From: DASSKK01 sp035690495
GTDB taxonomy: Bacteria; Actinomycetota; Actinomycetes; Propionibacteriales; Nocardioidaceae
Reading direction: 5' to 3'
NCBI GenBank assembly: GCA_035690495.1
Contig: DASSKK010000086.1
Span: 1-34,272 of the forward strand
Length of the DNA stretch: 34,272 bases
The translations under genes were made by a program, and so were the position numbers. The stretch's first letter is position 1; each line of letters begins with the position of its first letter. Under the pieces are notes generated by a model. It was not told the DNA's origin, did not search any database, and saw only the letters and a list, made by a program, of their open reading frames with translations. Shown here piece by piece: positions 22,889 to 29,489 of the stretch.

Positions 22889-24007
22889 ATGGGTCTTCGC
22901 ATCAACTCCAACATCGACGCGATGAACGCGTACCGCAACCTGTCGGTCACGAACTCCGCGATGTCCAAGGCGCTGGAGAAGCTCTCCAGCGGCTACCGCA
23001 TCAACCGTGCCGCCGACGACGCAGCCGGCCTCGCGATCAGCGAGGGTCTCCGGTCGCAGATCGGTGGCCTGAAGGTCGCCGCCCGCAACACCCAGGACGG
23101 CATCAACGTGGTGCAGACCGCCGACGGCGCGCTTAACGAGTCCACCGCGATCCTGCAGCGCATGCGCGACCTGGCGGTGCAGGCGGCCAACGACGGTGGC
23201 CTGGACGCCAACGCCAAGTCCAACATCCAGACCGAGATGGACCAGCTCAAGTCCGAGCTGACCCGGATCGCGGACACCACGACGTTCAACGGCAAGAACC
23301 TGCTGGACGGTAGCTACTCCGGCACCTTCCAGGTCGGCGCCAACGCAGGCGAGACGATCCAGGTCCAGAATGTAGGCGACATGACTGCCGCCGGACTGGG
23401 TGTTGACGGCGTGGATGTCACGGCGGCAGCGACCCAGTACTACGGAACGGTCGACCTGGCCGGGGCCGCCGCACCCACCACCGCAACGGTGACCATCAAC
23501 GGGACCGACTACACCGCCGATCTGACCGGTTGGGACACAGGCACTGACCCGGCGGCAGCGAAGGCTAACCACGCCCTGGTGCAGAACGCCCTCAACACTG
23601 CTCTGGCGAACACTGACTACACGGCGACAGTCGACGACTTCGGCAAGGTCACGCTGGGTGGCAATGTCGACAGCGCGGCGAAGGTCTTCGGGACCGCGGT
23701 CACGTCGGAGTCGGTGGCGGGTGCTGGAGCGAGTGCCGCGATCACCGCCATCGATGCGGCGATCGGCAGCGTCTCTACGACCCGGGCGAACCTGGGTGCC
23801 TACCAGAACCGGTTCGAGCACACCATCAACAACATCAACGTCGCGGTGGAGAACCTGTCCGCGTCGGAGAGCTCGATCCGCGACACCGACATGGCGCAGG
23901 AGATGACCGAGTACACCAAGCAGCAGATCCTGCAGCAGGCCGGCACCGCGATGCTGGCGCAGGCCAACCAGGCGCCGCAGGGCGTCCTGCAGCTGCTGCG
24001 CGGCTGA
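22889..24007 (+). CDS. fliC: Flagellin
   Basis: 372 residues from ATG 22889, with GGGAGGA 5-7 nt upstream. The N-terminal D0/D1 part has MGLRINSNIDAMNAYRNLSV, LSSGYRINRAADDAAGLAIS and NTQDGINVVQTADGALNEST. The C-terminal part has LGAYQNRFEHTINNINVAVENL, then DTDMAQEMTEYTKQQILQQAG and QAPQGVLQLLRG. The middle (about 150-285) is a short Thr/Ala/Asp-rich variable domain exposed on the filament surface. It is the only flagellin gene in the window. It has its own promoter element, GGA-rich leader and downstream terminator, so it is a single-gene unit under sigma and probably CsrA control. Confidence 0.97.
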   Translation: MGLRINSNIDAMNAYRNLSVTNSAMSKALEKLSSGYRINRAADDAAGLAISEGLRSQIGGLKVAARNTQDGINVVQTADGALNESTAILQRMRDLAVQAANDGGLDANAKSNIQTEMDQLKSELTRIADTTTFNGKNLLDGSYSGTFQVGANAGETIQVQNVGDMTAAGLGVDGVDVTAAATQYYGTVDLAGAAAPTTATVTINGTDYTADLTGWDTGTDPAAAKANHALVQNALNTALANTDYTATVDDFGKVTLGGNVDSAAKVFGTAVTSESVAGAGASAAITAIDAAIGSVSTTRANLGAYQNRFEHTINNINVAVENLSASESSIRDTDMAQEMTEYTKQQILQQAGTAMLAQANQAPQGVLQLLRG

Positions 24008-24078
24008 ACCCGGTGAGGGTCGCGTACACCGCGGCTCCCACCACGGCAAGATCCCTCCCAGGGTGAGCCGGCACCACC

Positions 24079-24117
24079 CCCGGCGGGGACGGGACCACAC
24101 CCCCTGTCCCCGCCGGG
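24079..24117 (+). terminator. fliC terminator hairpin
   Basis: Arms 24079-24090 (CCCGGCGGGGAC) and 24106-24117 pair perfectly over 12 bp around a 15-nt loop, 71 nt after the fliC stop. No U-tract is present. Confidence 0.75.
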
Positions 24118-24165
24118 CACCAGCACGATCGAGCACCCGAGCCAGGCTGAGAAGGGAGACCGGTG

Positions 24166-25770
24166 ATGGCAGCCACCTCCAGCGTCAGCGGCCTGGTCAG
24201 CGGGCTGGACACCGCCTCGATCATCAGCCAGCTGATGCAGGTCGAGGCCCAGCCGCAGAACCTGCTCAAGTCGCAGGTCACGCAGGCGCAGAACAAGGTC
24301 AACTCGCTGCAGACGGTGAACTCGAAGTTCGCCAACATCGCCACCAAGGCCGGCGAGCTGGCCGACCTGTCGAACTGGAAGCCGAGCAGCGCGACCAGCG
24401 ACAACGACGACGTCACGGTCAGCGCCGACGCCGGCGCCACGGTCGGCTCACTCTCGTTCACGGTCAACCAGCTCGCCACCGCGGCTCACGCGACGTACCG
24501 GCAGCAAGGCACTCTCGGCGCCGCGGTGACCACGGCGGACGTCGACTACACGATCACGTTCAACGATCCCGACCACGACCCGTCGACCGTCACGTTCAAC
24601 ACCGGCGACGGCAGCCTGGGCGCGATCGCGGACGCCCTCAACGCGTCCGGGACGGGCGTGCACGCCACGCTGGTCCGAGTCGGCACGGATGCCGGCACCG
24701 GCGACCCGACCTACAGCCTCGAGGTGACTTCGGCGGCCACCGGGGCCGACTCCGGGTTCTCCATCACCGAGACGACCCCCGCCGACCCGGCCAACCCGGT
24801 CCCGTTCCTCGGGGGCGCGGCGCAGGGAACGGCAGGCACCGACGCGTCGATCACCGTCGACGGCCAGACCAGCCCTTTGACGTCGTCCTCCAACACGTTC
24901 ACCGACCTGATGCCCGGCGTCGACGTCACGATCGGCGGCGCTGCCAAGAACGGCGACACGGCAACCGTGAGCATCACCCGCGACGCCGGATCGCTGGCTG
25001 ACAAGGTCTCCACGCTCGTCGACGCGGTGAACGCCGCGCTGAAGGACATCGACAGCCTCACCGCCTACGACCCGTCCACCGAGACAGGCGGCATCCTCAC
25101 CGGCGACTCGACGCTGCGGTCGCTGCGCAACCAGCTGCTGTCGACGGTCACCGCCGGTGTCGGCGGCACGTCGCTGGCGTCGGTCGGCATCGAGGTCGAC
25201 AAGGACGGCCAGGTGACGTTCGACTCGGCGAAGTTCACCGAGGCCTACCGGGCCGACCCGGCCGGTACCGCCGCGAAGTTCGCCGGCACGGCCTCCTTCT
25301 CGGGCACCGGCACGGTCACCCTGAACGGCGAGAGCTGGCGCACCAGGCCCGGGGCGTACGCCGTGGACGCGACGGCGGGCACGCTCGGCGGGGCCCCCGC
25401 CACCGTCAACGGCAACATCCTTCTGGGCGCCAAGGGGACCGACGTCGAGGGCCTCTCGATCGCCGCAAGTGCGGGTGCGGTCGGCACGCTCACCTACCGG
25501 CAGGGGTTCGCGGCGTCACTGGAGGCACTCACCCAGCACGCGAGCGACCCGACGATCGGCAGCATCTCCGCGGAGATCACCGGTCAGAACTCCTCGATCG
25601 ACCGGATGAACGACAAGATCGCGGACTGGGACGTCCGGCTGGCCGCCAAGCAGGACTCGCTGAAGAAGCAGTTCACTGCGATGGAGGTCGCGCTGGGCAC
25701 CATGCAGAACCAGGCGTCCTGGCTGTCCGGCCAGATCAGCTCGCTGCCCGGCTTCGGCACGGGATCCTGA
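24166..25770 (+). CDS. fliD: Flagellar filament capping protein FliD
   Basis: 534 residues from ATG 24166; GTG 24163 immediately before it is equally possible, and GGGAG lies upstream of both. The N-terminus SSVSGLVSGLDTASIISQLMQVEAQPQNLLKSQV and the C-terminus SSIDRMNDKIADWDVRLAAKQDSLKKQFTAMEVALGTMQNQ are the FliD coiled-coil ends. The middle is a Thr/Ala/Gly/Asp-rich beta region. It caps the growing filament and folds incoming flagellin. No promoter element of the CTCAGG-N14-GCCGAW type was found between fliC and fliD, so readthrough or another promoter must serve it. fliS follows by 13 nt. Confidence 0.95.
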   Translation: MAATSSVSGLVSGLDTASIISQLMQVEAQPQNLLKSQVTQAQNKVNSLQTVNSKFANIATKAGELADLSNWKPSSATSDNDDVTVSADAGATVGSLSFTVNQLATAAHATYRQQGTLGAAVTTADVDYTITFNDPDHDPSTVTFNTGDGSLGAIADALNASGTGVHATLVRVGTDAGTGDPTYSLEVTSAATGADSGFSITETTPADPANPVPFLGGAAQGTAGTDASITVDGQTSPLTSSSNTFTDLMPGVDVTIGGAAKNGDTATVSITRDAGSLADKVSTLVDAVNAALKDIDSLTAYDPSTETGGILTGDSTLRSLRNQLLSTVTAGVGGTSLASVGIEVDKDGQVTFDSAKFTEAYRADPAGTAAKFAGTASFSGTGTVTLNGESWRTRPGAYAVDATAGTLGGAPATVNGNILLGAKGTDVEGLSIAASAGAVGTLTYRQGFAASLEALTQHASDPTIGSISAEITGQNSSIDRMNDKIADWDVRLAAKQDSLKKQFTAMEVALGTMQNQASWLSGQISSLPGFGTGS

Positions 25771-25783
25771 GGGAGGTGCGGAG

Positions 25784-26161
25784 ATGAAAGGCACGGCCCG
25801 CGCGGCGTACCAGAGCCAGATGGTGGAGACGGCAAGTCCCGCCAAGCTGCTGGTGATGCTCTTCGACCGTCTGGTCGTCGACATCCGGCAGGCGGAGGTC
25901 GCCCAGTTCGACGGCGACTTCGAGACGGCCTCGCAGCGGTTGGTGCACGCCCAGGACATCGTCCTCGAGCTGAGCGCCTCGCTGCGGCACGACGTCTGGG
26001 ACGGGTCCGAGCGGCTCGCCAGCCTCTACGCGTACCTCCACTCCGAGCTGGTCCGCGCCAACATCAAACGCGACCCCGAGGTCACCGGAGCCTGCCTGCG
26101 CATCGTCGAGCCGCTCGCCGAGGCGTGGCGCGAGGCCGCGCTCGCTCCCGTCGCAGGCTGA
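25784..26161 (+). CDS. fliS: Flagellar export chaperone FliS
   Basis: 125 residues from ATG 25784, with GGGAGGTG upstream. The FliS pattern begins ARAAYQSQMVETASPAKLLVMLFDRLVVDIRQAE. It continues through helical SQRLVHAQDIVLELSASL and LYAYLHSELVRANIKRDPE. FliS binds the flagellin C-terminus in the cytosol to prevent early polymerisation. The position directly after fliD is standard. Confidence 0.95.
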   Translation: MKGTARAAYQSQMVETASPAKLLVMLFDRLVVDIRQAEVAQFDGDFETASQRLVHAQDIVLELSASLRHDVWDGSERLASLYAYLHSELVRANIKRDPEVTGACLRIVEPLAEAWREAALAPVAG

Positions 26162-26165
26162 GCCG

Positions 26166-26495
26166 ATGGCCGAGAACTGGGCAGTGCGCTGGCGTGAAGC
26201 GCTCGACGAGCTGGAGCTCACGGTCGAGACCGCCGAGCGACTGCTCACCGGTGAGGCCGATGCGGTCGACACGCTCGCCCAGATGCCCACCTGGACGCCG
26301 CCGGACATCCCGGCACCGCTGCCGGTCGAGCTGGCCGGTCGCGCCCGCGAGCTGTTCGCCCGTCAGCAGGACGTCATCGGACGCACCGCCGCGGCCGCTG
26401 TCGGCGTACGCCGCAACCTGCAGCTGCTCGACAGGCTGAGCGAGATCGGCACACGGCGTACCGACCGTCCGCTCTACGTGGACACCGTCGCCTGA
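26166..26495 (+). CDS. Small helical protein in the FliT position
   Basis: 109 residues from ATG 26166, four bases after the fliS stop. It is mostly helical and acidic in the first half (WREALDELELTVETAERLLTGEADAVDTL), with a Pro-rich turn WTPPDIPAPLP and a second helical half ending RPLYVDTVA. No catalytic motif is visible. Its place after fliD-fliS suggests a FliT-like chaperone, but sequence similarity to FliT is not evident to me. Its Pro-rich turn (26283-26316) and C-terminal codons (26470-26495) reappear in a truncated copy at 26892-26966. Confidence 0.75.
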   Translation: MAENWAVRWREALDELELTVETAERLLTGEADAVDTLAQMPTWTPPDIPAPLPVELAGRARELFARQQDVIGRTAAAAVGVRRNLQLLDRLSEIGTRRTDRPLYVDTVA

Positions 26496-26546
26496 GCCAA
26501 GTCGCCGTTCGAGTGATCACGCAGTGGCCCAGAGCTCGGCCGCGTG

Positions 26547-26705
26547 TCAGTGATGGTCATCCGGCAACGGCGTGCGAGCCACCGACTCGATACTCTCTTC
26601 TTCGCGCCGGCCACGTCGTCTGGCGTCGAGGACTAGGGCGCGCGCCAGCCTGACGGTTGATGCCGGCACTTTGGGACTTGGCAGCGGTGCCGTGGTGGCT
26701 GTCAT
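26547..26705 (-). CDS. Small Arg-rich ORF of unknown function, coupled to upstream fragment
   Basis: 52 residues from ATG 26705. AGGAGG lies about 7 nt upstream, and the start overlaps the upstream stop as TGATG. The peptide has a Pro/Thr-rich start (MTATTAPLPSPK), a basic middle (VLDARRRGRREEES) and an acidic His-ending tail (PLPDDHH). The good ribosome site and the stop/start overlap favour a real gene. No family is recognised. It lies antisense in an island of visibly lower GC than the flanking flagellar genes. Confidence 0.5.
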   Translation of the reverse strand: MTATTAPLPSPKVPASTVRLARALVLDARRRGRREEESIESVARTPLPDDHH

Positions 26706-26917
26706 CAGGTTTCCTCCTCGTCCTTTCCAGTGTCCACCGCGGCATCATCGGAGTCCAGCGCGTGAGAGCTCTCCACGAGCTGTTGACGCACCCGAACCTC
26801 GGCGACCCGGCGCGCCAGGGCTCGGTCGGAGTTGTTCCCCAAGTCAGACGCGATGAGGTCGGAGAGCAACTCGTCCCCGCTCTTCGTCCGGATGCCTGCC
26901 TGGACGCCGCCGGACAT
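26705..26917 (-). pseudogene. 5'-truncated small ORF (3' fragment of an unknown gene)
   Basis: The frame reads GDELLSDLIASDLGNNSDRA, then RVAEVRVRQQLVE and an acidic tail ending GKDEEET. The first ~9 codons after ATG 26917 are antisense of the duplicated fliT-like segment and lack a ribosome site. The natural 5' end therefore seems to have been replaced by the rearrangement. The remaining part resembles the end of a small helical regulator or antitoxin-sized protein, but I recognise no family. Confidence 0.4.
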
Positions 26918-26966
26918 CCCGGCACGCCGCCCGGAGCGCTCGCTCTACGTGGACACCGTCGCCTGA
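26892..26966 (+). pseudogene. Truncated duplicate of the fliT-position gene
   Basis: 26892-26925 matches 26283-26316 with two mismatches in 34 nt. After 15 nt, 26941-26966 matches 26470-26495 perfectly over 26 nt, including the stop. The intervening ~153 bp of the parent are missing. It still reads in frame: MPAWTPPDIPARRPERSLYVDTVA. No start or ribosome site precedes it. Confidence 0.8.
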
Positions 26967-27775
26967 CCCGACGCTGCCCAGAACTGCATCGTCAGGCGGG
27001 CCGTCTCCGCCGGGGCCTCCAGCGGCATGAGGTACGCCGCGTCCGGGACGACCGCGGTGCGCGCGTCGGGAAGCAGGGCGCACGCGGTGCGCGCCTGCGC
27101 GGGTGTCCACCCCTCGTGGTCCGTGCCGGTGACCAGCAAGGTGGGAGCCGAGACGTGCGGCAGCTCCTCGCTCAGGTCCGGCCGACGGATGGAGATCGAC
27201 ACCACCGCGTTGCGCAGCGCGGCCGGATCCGCCTTGGACAGGCAGCGTTTGACGAGCGCGACCGCGTCCGGGTCCTGGGCTCGCGTCGCCGGCGACAGGA
27301 GCGCCGCGGTCGCCCCTTCCTGGATGAACCCGACCGGGCCGAAGAGGCGGTGGGTGGCCAGCAGCGCGAACATCCGCATCCGCTCCGGGCGGCTCAGCGC
27401 TTGGATCGGGCTGCCCACCATGGTCAGCGTCCGGCAGCGCTCCGGCCAGCCGGCCGCGAACAGCACCCCCACGTGGCCGCCCCAGGCGTTGCCCACCCAG
27501 TCCACGGGCTCGTACACGCCGAGCGCGTCGAGGATCGTGACGGCCGCCTCGGCGCACTCCTGGAGCGTGTAGCGCCGATCGGGATCCGCGCTCTCGCCGT
27601 GTCCGGGGCCGGTGATCAGGACCAGACGCCGCTGTCCACTGAGCTCTGGGATCACTCGGTCCCACGAGGTCTCATCGACCAACAGGCTGTGCCACAGCAG
27701 GGCCGTCGGCCCATCGCCGCACATCCGCACGGCCAGCCGTCCCAGTGTGGTCTCGATCTGCAGCTTTTCTTCCAT
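26945..27775 (-). CDS. Alpha/beta-hydrolase-fold protein lacking nucleophile and catalytic His
   Basis: 276 residues from ATG 27775, chosen for GGGAG five bases upstream; GTG 27790 is an alternative. The fold is clear: LLWHSLLVDETSWDRVIPEL, GPGHGESADPDRRYT, the nucleophile elbow VGNAWGGHVG, and TLLVTGTDHEG with the acid Asp219. The elbow has Ala97 where Ser is expected, and the late PDAAYLMPLEAP has Tyr248 where the catalytic His is expected. This looks like a non-hydrolytic member, perhaps ligand-binding, unless another mechanism applies. The last residues (about 270-276) and the TAG stop are read antisense through the duplicated fliT-like tail. It is divergent from a TetR gene with twin operators. 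Confidence 0.85.
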   Translation of the reverse strand: MEEKLQIETTLGRLAVRMCGDGPTALLWHSLLVDETSWDRVIPELSGQRRLVLITGPGHGESADPDRRYTLQECAEAAVTILDALGVYEPVDWVGNAWGGHVGVLFAAGWPERCRTLTMVGSPIQALSRPERMRMFALLATHRLFGPVGFIQEGATAALLSPATRAQDPDAVALVKRCLSKADPAALRNAVVSISIRRPDLSEELPHVSAPTLLVTGTDHEGWTPAQARTACALLPDARTAVVPDAAYLMPLEAPAETARLTMQFWAASGQATVST

Positions 27776-27790
27776 CGGCACTCCCGGCAC

Positions 27791-27803
27791 TTGACACTGT
27801 CAA
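27791..27803. promoter_or_regulatory. TetR operator candidate 1
   Basis: TTGACACTGTCAA is a perfect palindrome around one central base, 15 nt upstream of the hydrolase ATG. It differs from site 2 only in the central base. Confidence 0.75.
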
Positions 27804-27826
27804 CCCCGCTAGGATCGCGCCGTTGA

Positions 27827-27839
27827 TTGACAGTGTCAA
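27827..27839. promoter_or_regulatory. TetR operator candidate 2
   Basis: TTGACAGTGTCAA is a perfect palindrome centred 36 bp from site 1 and 30 nt upstream of the TetR start at 27870. TTGACA within both sites could also serve as -35 boxes in either direction. Confidence 0.75.
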
Positions 27840-27869
27840 CCGGTGAGCGACAGCGAGTGGAGGAGCGAC

Positions 27870-28466
27870 GTGACCGAGGCGCTCGACGCGCGGCTGGTAC
27901 GCCGCGCGCTGGAGCTGCTCGAGGATCAACCGGCCGAGCGGGTCAGCCTCCGCCGGGTGGCGCAGTCGCTCGGGGTCAGCCACCAGGCGCCGTACGTCCA
28001 CTTCGGAAGCAAGCGCCGGTTCCTCGCCGCGGTGGGGGGCGCGGGCCTGCAGCAGGCCGCCGACCGGGCGAGATCCGTGGTCGAGGCGGCCGCCGCCGAT
28101 CCGTTGCTCCGTCTCCACGCACTCCTCGACGCCTACCTCGAGTTCATCCGCGAGCGGCCGTTCGTGCACGACCTCGCGTTCGGGCCGCTGGTCGCCAAGT
28201 CCGACCACCCGGCTCTGCAACGGGCCGCCGCCGACCACTGGGACCTGCTGCACGACACCGTCGCGGCTTGCCAGCCCCCGCGCACCAGCGAAGCCGACGT
28301 GCTCCGTCGATGCGCGGTGATCTGGGGAACCGTCTACGGCGTGGCACGCCTCGAGGCGCTCGGGCAGATACCCGCCTCGGTGCCGGCCGACCATGGCGCG
28401 CTCCCGCACCAGGCCGTGGACACCCTGCACCACGGATGGCAGGACGCCGGGGCGACCGAAGCCTGA
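27870..28466 (+). CDS. TetR family transcriptional regulator
   Basis: 198 residues from GTG 27870, preferred over GTG 27843 because GGAGGAG (27859-27865) sits 4 nt upstream. The N-terminal helix-turn-helix is VSLRRVAQSLGVSHQAPYVHFGSKRRFLAAV. The C-terminal ~150 residues are helical and hold the ligand pocket and dimer surface. Two perfect TTGACANTGTCAA palindromes lie between it and the divergent hydrolase-fold gene, so it probably represses both. The pair sits inside the flagellar cluster, just before the flgB promoter, and has no evident link to motility. Confidence 0.9.
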   Translation: MTEALDARLVRRALELLEDQPAERVSLRRVAQSLGVSHQAPYVHFGSKRRFLAAVGGAGLQQAADRARSVVEAAAADPLLRLHALLDAYLEFIRERPFVHDLAFGPLVAKSDHPALQRAAADHWDLLHDTVAACQPPRTSEADVLRRCAVIWGTVYGVARLEALGQIPASVPADHGALPHQAVDTLHHGWQDAGATEA

Positions 28467-28498
28467 CCGTCCCGTTCGAAAACTTGCCTGGCCAAGTC

Positions 28499-28524
28499 CT
28501 CAGGTCCGGGCGCCGGGTGCCGAA
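28499..28524 (+). promoter_or_regulatory. FliA-type promoter candidate for the flgB operon
   Basis: CTCAGG (28499-28504), 14 nt, GCCGAA (28519-28524), 76 nt before the flgB ATG. It is the third copy of the element. Confidence 0.7.
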
Positions 28525-28600
28525 GCAGGGGACGAGCAAGGATCGCTCTCCCCTCGGCCGACGGATCGGCTCCACGTTGCAACGCACGGAGAACGCGATC

Positions 28601-28984
28601 ATGGTTGTCTCGTCCCCCGCCACCCCGCCCATCTCTGCGCCGGACCCCGTCGCGGCTGCCCTGCGCACCGCCCTGGACGGGCTGGTGACGACCCAGCGGG
28701 TGACCGCCGACAACATCGCCAACATCGACACCCCCGGCTTCATCGCGAGCAAGGTCGACTTCGAGGGCTCGCTCAGCTCCGCACTCGCCGACGGCACGCT
28801 CACCTCGCAGGGCGCAGCACCGGTCGTGGAGCGCTCCACCGCCCCGGTCGGCGCGAACGGCAACAACGTCGACCTCGCCACCGAGCAGATGACCGCGATG
28901 CAGGCGACGTTCCGCTACCAGCTGCTCGCCCGCGCCGTCGGCGACAGGTACGCCAGGATCACCGCCGCGATCGGGGGCATGTAA
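28601..28984 (+). CDS. flgB: Flagellar basal-body rod protein FlgB
   Basis: 127 residues from ATG 28601, with CGGAG upstream. The rod-protein motif is VTADNIANIDTPGFIASKVDFEGSL, and the C-terminal helix is LATEQMTAMQATFRYQLLARAVGDRYARITAAIGG. It forms the proximal rod with FlgC. The first ~15 residues (VSSPATPPISAPDP) are partly encoded by the C-rich repeat at 28613-28632. The stop overlaps the flgC start as TAATG. Confidence 0.95.
   Translation: MVVSSPATPPISAPDPVAAALRTALDGLVTTQRVTADNIANIDTPGFIASKVDFEGSLSSALADGTLTSQGAAPVVERSTAPVGANGNNVDLATEQMTAMQATFRYQLLARAVGDRYARITAAIGGM
28613..28632 (+). repeat. C-rich dispersed repeat, copy in flgB
   Basis: TCCCCCGCCACCCCGCCCAT is identical over 20 nt to 29516-29535 in fliE. 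Both encode SPATPP near the N-terminus. Confidence 0.65.
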
Positions 28985-29379
28985 TGGGGGCCTTCTCGAT
29001 GCTCGCCATCGCCGGGTCCGGGCTGGGCATGCACCAGACGTGGCTGGACTGCCTGTCCTACAACATCGCCAACATCAACACCGCCCGGCCGACCAGCCAG
29101 TCCGCGTTCCAGGCGCAGTACGCGATGGCGCAGGCCGTGCCCGGTCAGGGCGTGCGGGTCTCGGGCATCGCGCTCGGCGACCCGAACGGCCGGGTGGTCT
29201 ACAAGCCCGACGACCCGATGGCCGACGCCAACGGCTACGTGCGGATGCCCGACATCGACCTCGGCGCGCAGATGAGCCAGCTGATCATGGCCCAGCGCGG
29301 CTTCGAGGCGCAGACCGCCGTGGTCAAGAACGCCCAGGACGTCTACGCCAGCGCGCTCTCGATCGGCCGGAACGCATGA
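28984..29379 (+). CDS. flgC: Flagellar basal-body rod protein FlgC
   Basis: 131 residues from ATG 28984. The N-terminal motif is LAIAGSGLGMHQTWLDCLSYNIANINTARP. The C-terminal motif is PDIDLGAQMSQLIMAQRGFEAQTAVVKNAQDVYASAL. It is a proximal rod component exported by the flagellar secretion apparatus. It is slightly short for the family. Its stop overlaps the ATG of a repeat-bearing micro-ORF (ATGA). Confidence 0.95.
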   Translation: MGAFSMLAIAGSGLGMHQTWLDCLSYNIANINTARPTSQSAFQAQYAMAQAVPGQGVRVSGIALGDPNGRVVYKPDDPMADANGYVRMPDIDLGAQMSQLIMAQRGFEAQTAVVKNAQDVYASALSIGRNA

Positions 29380-29489
29380 GCGCTCTGTCGTTCCCGCCAT
29401 CCCGCCCCCTGTCGTTCCCGCCATCCCGCCCTCTGTCGTTCCCGCCATCCCGCCCCCGGGCAATTACCCCACGAGACGAGACCCGATGA
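29376..29489 (+). CDS. 37-codon micro-ORF with LSFPPSRP repeats bridging flgC and fliE
   Basis: The start ATG overlaps the flgC stop (ATGA, 29376-29379), and the stop overlaps the fliE start (ATGA, 29486-29489). It encodes three LSFPPSRP units and then a short basic tail (RAITPRDETR). No ribosome site is evident beyond coupling. Both junctions read ATGAGC, so the 110 nt between them may be an insertion into an ancestral flgC-fliE ATGA overlap that left continuous translation possible. Whether the peptide has a role is unknown. Confidence 0.4.
   Translation: MSALSFPPSRPLSFPPSRPLSFPPSRPRAITPRDETR
29383..29454 (+). repeat. 24-nt tandem repeat, three copies
   Basis: Units at 29383, 29407 and 29431 differ only at one base (CTCTG or CCCTG start). 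Unit length is exactly eight codons. The core CCCGCCATCCCGCC resembles the C-rich repeat found in flgB and fliE. Confidence 0.9.

Noticed and set aside
25736..26308. A 190-codon minus-strand frame over fliS and the fliT-position gene
   Set aside because: It is antisense to two well-supported genes with ribosome sites. It resembles the 26705-26917 frame only because the DNA is duplicated.
26427..26440. CTCGACAGGCT in the fliT-position gene as another copy of the 19-nt repeat
   Set aside because: Only an 11-nt match with no flanking similarity and no sign of inserted residues.
29383..29454. Tandem 24-nt repeats as a CRISPR array
   Set aside because: Units are contiguous with no spacers, are in frame as eight codons and have no cas genes nearby.
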